Notes: generated by a model not told the origin, from the sequence alone. 64,000 bases of DNA from Sabellastarte sp. h YS-2021 (GCA_964017235.1 OZ024933.1:59998255-60062254); one strand, 5' to 3'; positions 1 to 12,345 are shown, numbered from the stretch's first letter. Numbers and translations: made by a program.

Positions 1-763
1 TCGAAAACCGTGCTAGATAGAGTGATTTCGACAAAATTTTTGACCCACAGGGTGTCTCTGCGGAGGAGTTATCCCAATTTTCAAAAAATTTTTGTCTCGC
101 CAAAAATGGCGGCCATTTTGAATTTTCGAATTTTTCGCAAAAATTGCAAAACACAAAAATGCTTATATCTCGAAAACCGTGCTAGATAGAGCGATTTCGA
201 CGAAATTTTTGACCCACAGGGTAATTTTTGACCCACAGGGTATCTCTGCAGAGTAGCCATGCCTATTTTCAAAAAAATTTTGTCTTGCCAAAAATGGTGG
301 CCATTTTGAATTTTCGCAAAAATTGCAAAACATAAAAATGCTTATCTCGAAAACCCTGCTAGATAGAGTGATTTCGACGAAATTTTTGACCCGCCAGGTA
401 TCTCTGCAGAGTAGCCATGCCAATTTTCAAAAAAAAATTTCTCGCAAAAAAATGGCGGCCATTTTGAATTTTCGAATTTTTTGCAAAATTGCAAAACATA
501 AAAATGCTTATATCTCGAAAACCATGCTAGATAGAGCGATTTCGACGAAATTTTTGACCCGCCGGGTATCTCTGCAGAGTAGCAATGCCAATTTTCAAAA
601 AAATTTTGTCTCGCCAAAAATGGCGGCCATTTTGAATTTTCGAATTTTTACGCCAAAATTGCAAAACACGAAAATGCTAATATCTCGAAAACCGTGCTAC
701 ATAGAGAGAATTCGACGAAATTTTTGATCTTCAGGGTGTCTCTGCAGAGCAGCTATCCCAAAG
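1..763. repeat. Tandem repeat of about 165-180 bp (left outer array)
   Basis: Five imperfect copies of an AT-rich unit are visible, each with the phrase CGAAAACCGTGCTAGATAG; copies of it begin near 2, 172, 351, 515 and 689. Each unit also holds a GGCGGCCATTTTGAATTTTC-like stretch and a TCTCTGCAGAG motif. Short open frames on both strands are by-products of the repeat and show no protein family. The same unit returns at 5700-6060 in the same orientation, so it brackets the 133-bp satellite between them. The left end is outside the window. Confidence 0.9.
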
Positions 764-3700
764 AGCTTTCACTCGGTGAAGTTTCAGACCCGTAGCTAAT
801 TATTCACTTACTCAAAATGAGTAAATGCTAATTATCTCTAAAACTATTGCGGATACCCAATTTTTATCAAATAACTCATTCATCTACTTTTGGGAGGGCT
901 TTCACATGGTGAAGTTTCAGACCCGTAGATAATTACTCACCTAATCAAAATGAGTAAATATGAATTATCTCTTAAAAGTATTGCAGATAGCCAATTTTTA
1001 TCAAATAACTCATTCATATACTTTTGGAAGAGCTTTCACATGGTGAAGTTTCAGACCCATAGCTAATTGCTCACCTACTCAAAATGAGTAAATGCGAATT
1101 ACCTCTAAAAGTATTGCAGATAGCCAATTTTTCTCAAATAACTCATTCACCTACTTTTGGGAGAGCTTTCACTTGGTGAAGTTTCAGACCCATAGCTAAT
1201 TACTCACCTACACAAAATGAGTAAATGCTAATTATCTCAAAACTATTGTGGATACCCAATTTTTCTCAAATAACTCATTCATGTACTTTTGGGAGAGCTT
1301 TCACATGGTGAAGTTTCAGACCTGTAGATAATTACTCACCTACTCAAAATGAGTAAATGCGAATTATCTCTTAAAAGTACTGCAGATAGCCAATTTTTCT
1401 CAAATAACTCATTCACCTACTTTTGGAAGAGCTTTCACATGGTGAAGTTTCAGACCCATAGCTAATTACTCACCTACTCAAAATGAGTAAATGCGAATTA
1501 TCTCTAAAAGTATTGCAGATAGCCAATTTTTCTCAAATAACTCATTCACCTACTTTTGGGAGAGCTTGCACTCCGTGAAGTTTCAGACCCATAGCTAATT
1601 ATTCACCTACTCAAAATGAGTAAATGCTAATTATCTGTAAAAGTATTGCGGATACCCAATTTTTATCAAATAACTCATTCATCTACTTGTGGGAGAGCTT
1701 TCACATGGTGAAGTTTCAGACCCATAGCTAATTACTCACCTACTCAAAATGAATAATGCGAATTATCTCAAAGTATTGCAGATAGCCAATTTTTCTCAAA
1801 TAACTCATTCACCTACTTTTGGGAGAGCTTTCACTTGGTGAAGTTTCAGACCCATAGCTAATTATTCACCTACTCAAAATGAGTAAATGCGAATTATCTC
1901 TAAAAGTATTGCAGATAGCCAATTTTTCTCAAATAACTCATTCACCTACTTTTGGGAGAGCTTTCACTTGGTGAACTTTCAGACCCACAGCTAATTATTC
2001 ACCTACTCAAAATGAGTAAATACGAATTATCTCTAAAAGTATTGCAGATAGCCAATTTTTCTCAAATAACTCATTCATGTACTTTTGGGAGAGCTTTCAC
2101 ATGGTGAAGTTTCAGACCCGTAGATAATTACTCACCTACTCAAAATGAGTAAATGCGAATTATCTCTTAAAATTATTGCAGATACCCAATTTTTATCAAA
2201 TACTCATTCATCTACTTGTGGGAGAGCTTTCACATGGTGAAGTTTCAGACCCATAGCTAATTATTCACCTACTCAAAATGAGTAAATGCGAATTATCTCT
2301 AAAAGTATTGCAGATAGCCAAGTTTTCTCAAATAACTCATTCACCTACTTTTGGGAGAGCTTTCACTTGGTGAAGTTTCAGACCCGTAGCTAATTATTCA
2401 CCTACTCAAAATGAGTAAATGCTAATTATCTCAAAAACTATTGTGGATACCCAATTTTTATCAAATAACTCATTCATGTACTTTTGGGAGAGCTTTCACA
2501 TGGTGAAGTTTCAGACCTGTAGATAATTACTCGCCTACTCAAAATGAGTAAATGCGAATTATCTCTTAAAAGTATTGCAGATAGCCAATTTTTCTCAAAT
2601 AACTCATTCACCTACTTTTGGGAGAGCTTTCACTCCGTGAAGTTTCAGACCCATAGCTAATTATTCACCTACTCAAAATGAGTAAATCCTAATTATCTGT
2701 AAAAGTATTGCGGATACCCAATTTTTATCAAATAACTCATTCATCTACTTGTGGGAGAGCTTTCACATGGTGAAGTTTCAGACCCATAGCTAATTACTCA
2801 CCTACTCAAAATGAATAATGCGAATTATCTCAAAGTATTGCAGATAGCCAATTTTTCTCAAATAACTCATTCACCTACTTTTGGGAGAGCTTTCACTTGG
2901 TGAAGTTTCAGACCCATAGCTAATTATTCACCTACTCAAAATGAGTAAATGCGAATTATCTCTTAAAATTATTGCAGATACCCAATTTTTATCAAATACT
3001 CATTCATCTACTTGTGGGAGAGCTTTCACATGGTGAAGTTTCAGACCCATAGCTAATTATTCACCTACTCAAAATGAGTAAATGCGAATTATCTCTAAAA
3101 GTATTGCAGATAGCCAAGTTTTCTCAAATAACTCATTCACCTACTTTTGGGAGAGCTTTCACTTGGTGAAGTTTCAGACCCGTAGCTAATTATTCACCTA
3201 CTCAAAATGAGTAAATGCTAATTATCTCAAAAACTATTGTGGATACCCAATTTTTATCAAATAACTCATTCATGTACTTTTGGGAGAGCTTTCACATGGT
3301 GAAGTTTCAGACCTGTAGATAATTACTCGCCTACTCAAAATGAGTAAATGCGAATTATCTCTTAAAAGTATTGCAGATAGCCAATTTTTCTCAAATAACT
3401 CATTCACCTACTTTTGGGAGAGCTTTCACTCCGTGAAGTTTCAGACCCATAGCTAATTATTCACCTACTCAAAATGAGTAAATCCTAATTATCTGTAAAA
3501 GTATTGCGGATACCCAATTTTTATCAAATAACTCATTCATCTACTTGTGGGAGAGCTTTCACATGGTGAAGTTTCAGACCCATAGCTAATTACTCACCTA
3601 CTCAAAATGAATAATGCGAATTATCTCAAAGTATTGCAGATAGCCAATTTTTCTCAAATAACTCATTCACCTACTTTTGGGAGAGCTTTCACTTGGTGAA

Positions 3701-5690
3701 GTTTCAGACCCATAGCTAATTATTCACCTACTCAAAATGAGTAAATGCGAATTATCTCTAAAAGTATTGCAGATAGCCAATTTTTCTCAAATAACTCATT
3801 CACCTACTTTTGGAAGAGCTTTCACTTGGTGAACTTTCAGACCCACAGCTAATTATTCACCTACTCAAAATGAGTAAATGCTAATTATCTGTAAAAGTAT
3901 TGCGGATACCCAATTTTTATCAAATAACTCATTCATCTACTTGTGGGAGAGCTTTCACATGGTGAAGTTTCAGACCCATAGCTAATTACTCACCTACTCA
4001 AAATGAGTAAATACGAATTATCTCTAAAAGTATTGCAGATAGCCAATTTTTCTCAAATAACTCATTCATGTACTTTTGGGAGAGCTTTCACATGGTGAAG
4101 TTTCAGACCCGTAGATAATTACTCACCTACTCAAAATGAGTAAATGCGAATTATCTCTTAAAAGTATTGCAGATACCCAATTTTTATCAAATACTCATTC
4201 ATCTACTTGTGGGAGAGCTTTCACATGGTGAAGTTTCAGACCCATAGCTAATTATTCACCTACTCAAAATAAGTAAATGCGAATTATCTCTAAAAGTATT
4301 GCAGATAGCCAATTTTTTATCAAATAACTCATTCACCTACTTTTGGGAGAGCTTTCACTTGGTGAAGTTTCAGACCCGTAGCTAATTATTCACCTACTCA
4401 AAATGAGTAAATGCTAATTATCTCAAAAACTATTGCGGATACCCAATTTTTATCAAATAACTCATTCATGTACTTTTGGGAGAGCTTTCACATGGTGAAG
4501 TTTCAGACCTGTAGATAATTACTCGCCTACTCAAAATGAGTAAATGCGAATTATCTCTTAAAAGTATTGCAGATAGCCAATTTTTCTCAAATAACTCATT
4601 CACCTACTTTTGGGAGAGCTTTCACTTGGTGAAGTTTCAGACCTGTAGCTAATTATTCACCTACTCAAAATGAGTAAATGCTAATTATCTCAAAAACTAT
4701 TGCGGATACCCAATTTTTATCAAATAACTCATTCATGTACTTTTGGGAGAGCTTTCACATGATGAAGTTTCAGACCCATAGCTAATTACTCACCTACTCA
4801 AAATGAATAATGCGAATTATCTCAAAGTATTGCAGATAGCCAATTTTTCTCAAATAACTCATTCGCCTACTTTTGGAAGAGCTTTCACTTGGTGAAGTTT
4901 CAGACCCATAGCTAATTATTCACCTACTCAAAATGAGTAAATGCGAATTATCTCTAAAAGTATTGCAGATAGCCAATTTTTCTCAAATAACTCATTCACC
5001 TACTTTTGGGAGAGCTTTCACTTGGTGAACTTTCAGACCCACAGCTAATTATTCACCTACTCAAAATGAGTAAATGCTAATTATCTGTAAAAGTATTGCG
5101 GATACCCAATTTTTATCAAATAACTCATTCATCTACTTGTGGGAGAGCTTTCACATGGTGAAGTTTCAGACCCATAGCTAATTACTCACCTACTCAAAAT
5201 GAGTAAATACGAATTATCTCTAAAAGTATTGCAGATAGCCAATTTTTCTCAAATAACTCATTCATGTACTTTTGGGAGAGCTTTCACATGGTGAAGTTTC
5301 AGACCCGTAGATAATTACTCACCTACTCAAAATGAGTATATGCGTAAATTATCTCTTAAAAGTATTGCAGATACCCAATTTTTATCAAATACTCATTCAT
5401 CTACTTGTGGGAGAGCTTTCACATGGTGAAGTTTCAGACCCATAGCTAATTATTCACCTACTCAAAATGAGTAAATGCGAATTATCTCTAAAAGTATTGC
5501 AGATAGCCAATTTTTTATCAAATAACTCATTCACCTACTTTTGGGAGAGCTTTCACTTGGTGAACTTTCAGACTCGTAGCTAATTATTCACCTACTCAAA
5601 ATGAGTAAATGTGAATTATCTCTTAATAGTATTGCAGATAGCCAATTTTTCTCAAATAACTCATTCACCTACTTTTGGAAGAGCTTTCAC
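764..5690. repeat. Satellite array, monomer about 132-134 bp, with 796-bp higher-order unit
   Basis: About 37 head-to-tail monomers start with a GAGCTTTCAC phrase, followed by TGGTGAAGTTTCAGACCC, CAAAATGAGTAAATG and ACTCATTCACCTACTTTTGG. Monomer variants recur in order. Variant AATCCTAATT lies at 2685 and 3481, variant AATGAATAATG at 2810 and 3606, and variant CTTAAAATT at 2166 and 2962. Each pair is 796 bp apart, about six monomers, so this part grew by block duplication. No coding potential was seen. The monomer resembles the right-edge satellite (54330-64000). Confidence 0.95.
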
Positions 5691-6184
5691 ACATGAAAAT
5701 GAAAAATTGTGAATATCTCAGAAAAGCTATTTCTTCTCCTTTAATGCTCGGCGGGAGATACACACCGTGGCAGTGGTCTTGACAAAAATTTTTGTCTCCC
5801 CCAAAAATGGTGGCCATTTTGAATTTTCAAAGTTTTTGCAAAACACAAAAATGCTTATATCTCGAAAACCGTGCTATATGGAGCGAACTCAACAAAATTT
5901 TTGACCTGCTGGGTATCTCTGCAGAGTAGCCATGCCAATTTTCCAAATATTTTTGTCTCGCCAAATATAGCGGACATTTTTAATTTTTTAACTTTTTGCA
6001 AAACACAAAAATGCTTATATCTTGAAAATCGTGCCAGATAGAGCAGACTTTGGTTGCAACAACAGTATAAGGCTAGAAACGAATCATTTTCTTAATACTT
6101 TAGCACTCACCTTTATATCCTTTTCGGGACGCTAAACATTATCAAACAAAAACATTATCTTTTTTTTTGCAAGCGATCCTCTAG
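5691..6184. mobile_element. 3' end of a tandem-repeat (Helitron-like) element closing the left array
   Basis: After the last 133-bp monomer, two decayed 170-bp units follow to about 6060. Then comes CTTTTCGGGACGCT (6120-6133), which is close to the reverse complement of the 5' end of the element at 35609. The segment ends in TCCTCTAG (6177-6184) followed by TTT. The 35609-37286 element ends in the same TTCCTCTAG|TTT way. CTRR termini and subterminal inverted repeats are typical of Helitron-type elements. I infer that positions 1-6184 are the right part of one very large element of this type. The 3' hairpin is weak here. Confidence 0.5.
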
Positions 6185-7309
6185 TTTATTTTGAAACTGT
6201 GATTATTTTTGGATAAGTTTAGGGGTGGGTGTGAATGGGTACACGGGCATGAATTGGTCCACCACCATTAAGGGACTGAGTCAACAGTGTATTATTTTCA
6301 AATTTGGACAATTGCAAGGCTATTAACCTATTTAAATAACATTCTTCCTTTAATTTGTGATTTTTAAGATGATGTTTAACATCATAACTTTTCATTTCTA
6401 TATTTATGGTTTGTAGTTTGGGGTGTTTATGATCATTTTGGTAAAAATAAAAGTGTTTCTTTGGAAGTGTGTAAAAAGGCTTTTCCATATATGCTCATAA
6501 TCACTGAGCAGAGTAACTGCCCATTGATGAAAACTATTGGTCATTTATAACAAAAGAAAAACTCTCAAGTCTAATTTAACTGTAGGTATAGAACCCCAGC
6601 TTTGACCATTGACAAGAATATTATGACTGCCTTGCCTTCGTGAAAATCTGTTTATCAAGTTATTTCGATACATGATAGACAGTGTTGTCAATATTCTAAA
6701 AAACTTGCAGTTTTAATGGTCGGTAAGTTTGGAAAATTGCCAGTCAGTATGAAGAACTGGCTTAGACAAAACACTGATACCTAGATAAGAAGTGCCTTTT
6801 TTGTAAAAAGGATTAAATGTTTTGGTTTGCAATTATTTCCACTGACAAAAAGCACTTATAATATTGCCATCTTTCTGCTAAACAGCAAGTCAGCCATTAT
6901 ATGATCATATACTTTACAAGATTTTCCTTGGTTAGGATTTTGTTTTGATTTTGTAGCTTCTTACATTAATGAAAACAAAACCTAGATATAGGTATGCAAT
7001 AGATTGTATTGTCCCAAGAAAAGCCAATTTAACCCTTTTTCAGCCAAATGCCTCTAAGTTTAATATCAGTCATTATCCTTACAACAAATGCAATGAGCTT
7101 TTAACTTAGATATAGTACTAGTTAGCAAAGACACCACATTCTTGTGTTGAAAGCCATCTGAAATTCAATCAACATCCTTATTAATAATGTCATTAAGAGG
7201 CCATTTTCTGTCCGGAAAGAAAATCAGGTGTGTTTACAGGTGTTGTTTGCAATAAGCAACAATCCAGCTGACAGTGTGTGTTAAGGTGCTACATACCATC
7301 TGTGACAGT
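6185..7309. other. Unassigned AT-rich intergenic or intronic sequence
   Basis: No exon, RNA gene or clear repeat was recognised. The only open frame (minus, 6488-6219) is short, has ordinary background composition and resembles no family I know. It lies downstream of the calmodulin-like exons on the minus strand, so it could be intron of that gene. Confidence 0.4.
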
Positions 7310-8470
7310 GCACCATAGAGTCCGGATGGGCGGGTGGATGGGCGGGCGGATGGGTGGGCGGCGATAAAGAGTTTGTCAGACCTGTATCTCAGAAATCGTA
7401 AGGTGTAGGAAGTTCATACTTGGCAGGGACATTGGTTGGGGGGTGTAGGTGTGCAACGTCGTGGCCTGACCTTGATTTGACCTTTGACCTTGCCGTAGTG
7501 ACCTTGAGTTTGAAAATCTTGTCCGGGCTATATCTCAGCAACCATAAGGTGTAGGAAGTTGATACTTGGCAGGGACATTAGTTAGGGGTTGTAGGTATGC
7601 AACGTCATGGTGTGACCTTGATTTGACCTTTGACCTTGCCGTAGTGACCTTGACCTATAAAATCTTGTCCGGGCTATATCTCAGAAACCGTAAGGTGTAG
7701 GAAGTTGATACTTGGTAGGGACATTTGTTAGGGGTTGTAGGTGTGCAACGTCATGGTGTGATCTTGATTTGACCTTGGATCTTGCCGTAGTGACCTAGAC
7801 CTATAAAATCTTGTCCAGGCTATATCTCGGCAACCATAAGGTATAGGAAGTTGATATTTGGTAGGGACATTGGTCGGGGGTTATAGATGTGCAACGTCAT
7901 GGTATGACCTGGATTTGACCTTTGATCTTGCATATCTGATTCTATTTTGTCTCTCTACAGGGATATGTGGTACTATTTTATCTCTCTTATATCTCTCATA
8001 TCTTTTTACTTGAGTCTTGGTTGTTGCACCTTTGGGTGTCTTTTTATGTAGATTAAGCACTGTTAAAGTCATATCAGAATTCAGTAATGGTTTTACCTTT
8101 GCAACTTTCGATTGTAACAGATGGTGTTGCATCAAGTGAGTCACAGGTTTTGCCCCAATTCCACATAATTATATAAGCATGTATTGCCACATCTGTATGT
8201 ATGGGTAATATTCAAAACATTCAAACCATAAGTCGACCATACATAATTGTGATATATTCATTGACAGCTTTTCTCCAGTTAAGAAATTTTACAGCTTCAT
8301 AATGTTTAGTTTACTGAATTGTCTTGTTTTAATACTTAATCATTTTTTACATTCAGTGCTCCGAAAGTATCCCAATCTGAGTACTGTTTCACTGCTTCAA
8401 TCTCTCATGGTGTTGAAAAATATTTCCCCAGGCTGTGGCGTACGGGAATCTCTGATGCTATTTTGATATT
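7310..8470 (+). mobile_element. Dispersed element Q, copy 1, with 146-bp tandem array (interrupted)
   Basis: The copy begins with a GGATGGGCGG-type G-rich minisatellite (7323-7362). About four units of 146 bp follow; TTGTCCGGGCTATATCTCAG recurs at 7519 and 7665, with further copies decaying to 7925. A tail ends in CCCCAGGCTGTGG near 8430. The same order of parts occurs at 15900-17045, which defines one element family. A LINE 3' fragment sits inside this copy at about 7930-8160. No protein is encoded. It resembles non-autonomous elements with internal tandem repeats, but I could not define its termini. Confidence 0.7.
7930..8160 (+). mobile_element. LINE 3' terminal fragment inserted in element Q
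   Basis: This segment holds GGTTGTTGCACCTTTGGGTG and GATTAAGCACTGTTAAAGTC-type phrases. The same phrases appear just after the LINE C-terminus at 31050-31180 and in another fragment at 26900-27090. It has no counterpart in the second Q copy, where the flanking Q sequence is continuous. I read it as a truncated non-LTR retrotransposon 3' end. Confidence 0.6.
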
Positions 8471-8579
8471 TTACTTTCAAAGCCATATTGAGTGATTCAG
8501 AAGAATGAGTCATTGTGGGTGACCTTTAACCTTTCAACTTTGGCATTCAAGTCTGCTAGCTTTCTTTGAGCAGATGCCC

Positions 8580-8860
8580 TTATTTATTCAATGACTATCT
8601 GAACCAAATAAGACAAGTTCTCCGTTTAAATGAAATGTTAGCTTCCTTGACTTGTCAGATTGCAGGATACAGACACTGCTTTCAGAAATCACCCTAAACC
8701 ATAATTCCACAGTGTGGCATATCCCTATCATTATGATCTCCTCTGGCCGGATGCCATTTTCAGTAATGACCCATTTCTTGGCATTGTATATTCCGTTCTG
8801 GGTTCCAGTGTTCTTGAAGATGTTCTCATCAGTTTGATGATTTACAAAGTATGTTTCAGT
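8580..8860 (-). CDS. Possible unassigned exon (hypothetical)
   Basis: On the minus strand an open frame of about 90 codons runs from roughly 8862 down to 8595. It is preceded by a plausible acceptor (TATTGACAG then GG). The conceptual peptide is of balanced composition, for example AKKWVITENGIRPEEI, unlike the low-complexity frames around it. I do not recognise a family, and no donor is obvious. It lies on the same strand as the calmodulin-like exons but does not look like EF-hand sequence. It could equally be a transposon relic or chance. Confidence 0.22.
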
Positions 8861-10746
8861 GAATGTTCCCTGTCAATACTTCTACATCAATTAATATTTT
8901 ATTGGTCACTATACCAATTGCTGACAGAGGGTGCACTTAGAAGCACCTTTAAGGTGACAGTTGTCATTATCATCTGTATTTACACAGTATGACTTAGTTT
9001 TAGCCATTGTAGATTTTTTGCAGCTTTTAGTGTCTGAAAGAACTTTGATGAAATCTTTGCATATTTATATAACATTCACCCTGCACACTGGTTGCATGGA
9101 GTTGATCTTCAATTTTGACATTAAATTTACTCCAGTTTTTGTATACACGGGATGTCTGTGCTTATGAATTATTGATTATTATCTAAACATCTATCTAGAT
9201 GCATCTGTTGTATGTATATTTCGCTCAATGCATTTTGCAGTGGTTTTACTCGGAAAAATTCTTGGATAAAAATAATGTCTGTGGTACCAACATGGAGTGA
9301 CCTCAGTTCTGTTTTGATCATGTGCCAGCTAGAGAGGGTATTAGATTATAATACCACAAGGTCAATTACACAGATTTTATTCTACTTTACATCTGTGACA
9401 GGAGCAATGAATAATGGATACAATTTACACAACATGAGCCCATGATACATCGTGTGACTGTAGCAATAATTACCAATTTATGAGCTATTGTACCCAAATT
9501 GAATGGGGGAACATGTTTTATCTGCGGTGGAATTTCTTGCAGTAGAACTGTGTCAGAAGGAGTTTTTTAAGAAAAGATAAATGTCTTTTTGAGAATCTTC
9601 TGCTGTTGAATTTTATCCTATTACTGTATTAAGAAACCTTGAATCAATATTAATATTTGAATGGTCCTTGATTCTTCTGCATAGAATTTTCATTTTAGTG
9701 CAGTCAGGCATTTCATAAGTCATACTTTTAGGTTCTTTACAAATTAAAGTGATATATTCATTATAAGTAAGCATGCATCCTTGTATTAGCATATTTTACA
9801 TCTGAAATCAGAGATGATTCCACATATCCCCAGAAACAACCTTGAATATTGTTACAGGTTCATAAAATAGAAGACATAGTTTTGAGGGAAACTTTAGGAA
9901 GTACATGTAGTAAATTTTATACTGTTATGTAACTGTGTGTCTAAAATTGAGCATTATTTGTTTGGCTACTAGAGGTGCATCTGTCATTTATTTTGATGCA
10001 AATGGAAAGACAATAGCTGTACTTAAAATTGATGATAACTTCTCCTATGATATTTTTAAAATGTTTAAGTTACCTTAAAACCCTTTAAAGTGAATGTTTT
10101 GCTCTTTACTGTAACATTTAATGTGAATTATTCAAAGTAAACTTCTGTGTGTGAGTGCAATTATTTACTGGCTCAGAGCAAAATGTGTTGAAGCACTGTT
10201 TTACTCATTAATTATCAATAAAATCAATACATCAGCTAGCTTGTGTACATAAAGTGTGTGAAACAGCCAAAATGTTTTGGTATATCTCCACTCAAGTATT
10301 TGTGCATAGTCAAATGAGTTGCCTCTATTACAATTCTGTTACCCGTATCGTGTAAGGTCCTGTCCAATATTTTTGCATGAATTTTAATGCGACAAAACTG
10401 AGCAGAAGATCTGTAAAAATAGCTTTCGCATGACATATGTTAGTAGGTTATGGTGTTATTGCAATATTTGCGAAAAAGGCCACCTGTGAAGAAAAGAATG
10501 TTATCTGGTCTTTTTTTGTCAGATACTCGTATATATCATGTAGTACCTTATAAAATAGAAGTTCTACACTGTATTGCTAATAATAGTGAGGTCTACTTGA
10601 ACGTTCCAAGTCAGAGTTAAAGGATTTTACATCCTCTTCAGCAGTCCAGTCTACTTAAAAGGATTTGATTGTTTAGAATAGTTTAAGCGGCCTTGCAAAT
10701 ACAGGAATTGATTTTGTAATTCGCAAAGTTTACTTAAAATTCTTAC
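8861..10746. other. Unassigned AT-rich sequence downstream of the calmodulin-like exon 2
   Basis: I looked here on the minus strand for the EF-hand 3/4 exons that should follow the exon at 10891-10747 and found none. Small frames on the plus strand (8652-9445) have no recognisable domain. Several AATAAA-like hexamers occur, but none can be tied to a transcript. Confidence 0.4.
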
Positions 10747-10891
10747 CATTCCCATCTCTGTCAAATACCCGAAAGGCCTCTCGTATTTCCTCTTCAGAAT
10801 CTGTGTCCTTCATCTTTTTTGCCATCATGGTAAGGAATTCAGAGAAATCTATGCTACCACTGCCATCTGCATCCACTTCATTGATCATCTC
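10747..10891 (-). CDS. Calmodulin-like gene, coding exon 2
   Basis: The 145-nt exon is read on the minus strand. The acceptor is CTCTTCTTTTTCAG before GAGATGATC, and the donor is GTAAGA after GATGGGAATG (phase 1). It encodes 48 residues plus one base: the second EF-hand loop [12 protein letters not shown] with all chelating positions, the central helix [19 protein letters not shown], and the start of the third loop (DRDGNG). It joins in frame to the exon at 18115-17966, giving residues 51-98 of a calmodulin of normal spacing. It differs from the nearly invariant animal calmodulin at several sites, for example N to S and T to S within loop 2, P to S just after it, and K to R in loop 3. I therefore call it a calmodulin-like paralogue, a Ca2+ sensor. 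Exons for the rest of loop 3 and loop 4 are not found in the window. Confidence 0.95.
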
Positions 10892-10949
10892 CTGAAAAAG
10901 AAGAGATTTAACATAAAGAATACTGTGTTAGAGTCTGAGTGCTATGTTT

Positions 10950-11110
10950 TTAAGCACGAGCTCTAGCGAGGCTCGTGCTTCTAGAGATCACTTTTTTTTG
11001 TTTCCAGACTTTCATGAATTGTGGCGTAGTGGGATGACTACCACTTTCATCACTTAAGTTAAGAATAGGCTACGTTAGGACTTGGATGGGTGGCCGCCTC
11101 AGTGCACTAT
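10950..11110 (+). mobile_element. 5S-rRNA-derived short element, copy 1
   Basis: Positions 11073-11099 read GTTAGGACTTGGATGGG followed by TGGCCGCCTC, close to the 3' internal-control-region part of animal 5S rRNA. Upstream is a hairpin with a perfect 9-bp stem (AGCACGAGC at 10953-10961, GCTCGTGCT at 10971-10979), then CTAGAGATCAC and a T run. The same order occurs inverted at 23390-23580. No full 5S gene is present. I infer a SINE3-like or other non-autonomous element that captured a 5S segment. Confidence 0.65.
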
Positions 11111-11289
11111 TTGTGTCTCTGATGGCTTTGTGGCTCGTGCTAGTAGACCGAAACCCCTCTCGACCTTAGTGTTACCTGAAGAATGTACAATGGCAGCTAG
11201 TAATACTATTGTGTGGTTAACAGTGTATAAAGTTTACGGGAAAACTTCTCCGGCCCACTGGATTTGTAACTGAAATAACATATATACAT

Positions 11290-11814
11290 ATAACTTCTAT
11301 ATGTAATCTTTGTGGAAAATGTGAAGTCTGTAGCTTTAATTTTACTGCTCGGGTGGACACAAAGATAAACAGACTTTTAAACATATAAGCAGTGTAAACA
11401 AAAAAACTGTGAAAACTAAGTTATAAAATATGCTTAAACAAACTTTATCATAACATTTGTTTATTTTGTGCAATTTATAATTATTTATACCACTAAGATA
11501 AGCCAAACTTTGAAGACTGTTTATCTTTGTGTCCAGTTTATCTTTGTGTCCACCTGTATACCCTCTGTTTTCACCCCTCCAGTGTGTACATTTTAGTTTA
11601 GCATGAGAGGTTGACTGATAGCTGTCACTTCCTGTAAATGATGTCCATGTTGTGTGGAATGAGTCATACCCAAATAAGAATGCTGACTTATTAAACCTGA
11701 TGGATATTTATAGCCAAAATGTGATATGCATTGAGCCAGAAATGAGTTCTGACAAGTTGTATATTTTACGCCAGCCTTGTATTTAGCTCGAGAGGCCAGC
11801 AAGGAGCAGTATGA
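11290..11814. other. Unassigned intronic sequence
   Basis: This lies within the 7-kb intron of the calmodulin-like gene. It contains a short direct repeat of TTTATCTTTGTGTCCA near 11520 and 11537 but no exon or RNA gene that I can support. Confidence 0.4.
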
Positions 11815-12345
11815 TCTAGATATAGTAGGAAAACTTTGCGAATGACATATACAGGAAAAATATATCACAAATGAAGATTTCAACTATGTTATATGAGTGT
11901 GCTAAGCAGGAGTATGATATTGTATATCGTCATGAGTGATATATTTTTGCATATAAGTTTAGTGAAGGATATTTCCTTTTTTATCCACCAGTTTGTATGA
12001 TTTTTCAGTTAAATAAATCCATATTTAAAGAGAGAATGTTAAAAAGGCTGTCATATATAATACAAGGGCACCAGTAAATATAAAAACCTTCATCATTAAC
12101 TTTACACATGTCAGTCTTTTCTGCATGGTGTTTTATGCAACAAAAGCAAGCAGAAGGACTGTAATACCTTTCTAATGTTATATAATACATATAGGTAGAT
12201 TAGATAGTTTACAAAATATTAGTGAAAAATCAGCACTAATTGATGGTAATTATTCATGGTAAGGAGGTGCCACTGTACACAAAAATAGTATATTCCGCTC
12301 TCTTTATACTGCTATATTACAGGTTATATACGGCGCGTAAATCTC
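11815..12345 (-). repeat. Dispersed repeat R, copy in minus orientation
   Basis: The segment near 11823-11875 is the reverse complement of the R-family core (CTTCATTTGTGATATATT, TATGTCATTCAGGAAG) seen at 14025-14085. Positions 12240-12300 are the reverse complement of the other end of R (GTACA, then the CACTGTGCCATGG-like phrase) seen at 13690 and 35200. The copy is decayed and has no protein-coding content. Confidence 0.6.

Noticed and set aside
323-727. 134-codon plus-strand frame, with frames on the minus strand over the same place
   Set aside because: They lie wholly in the 170-bp tandem repeat; the peptides repeat with the DNA unit and match no family.
764-5690. Regularly spaced repeats resembling a CRISPR array
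   Set aside because: Monomers of about 133 bp are contiguous without unique spacers, and the context is eukaryotic; this is satellite DNA.
11060-11110. Possible complete 5S rRNA gene
   Set aside because: Only about 27 bp resemble 5S, and the rest of the 120-nt molecule is absent.
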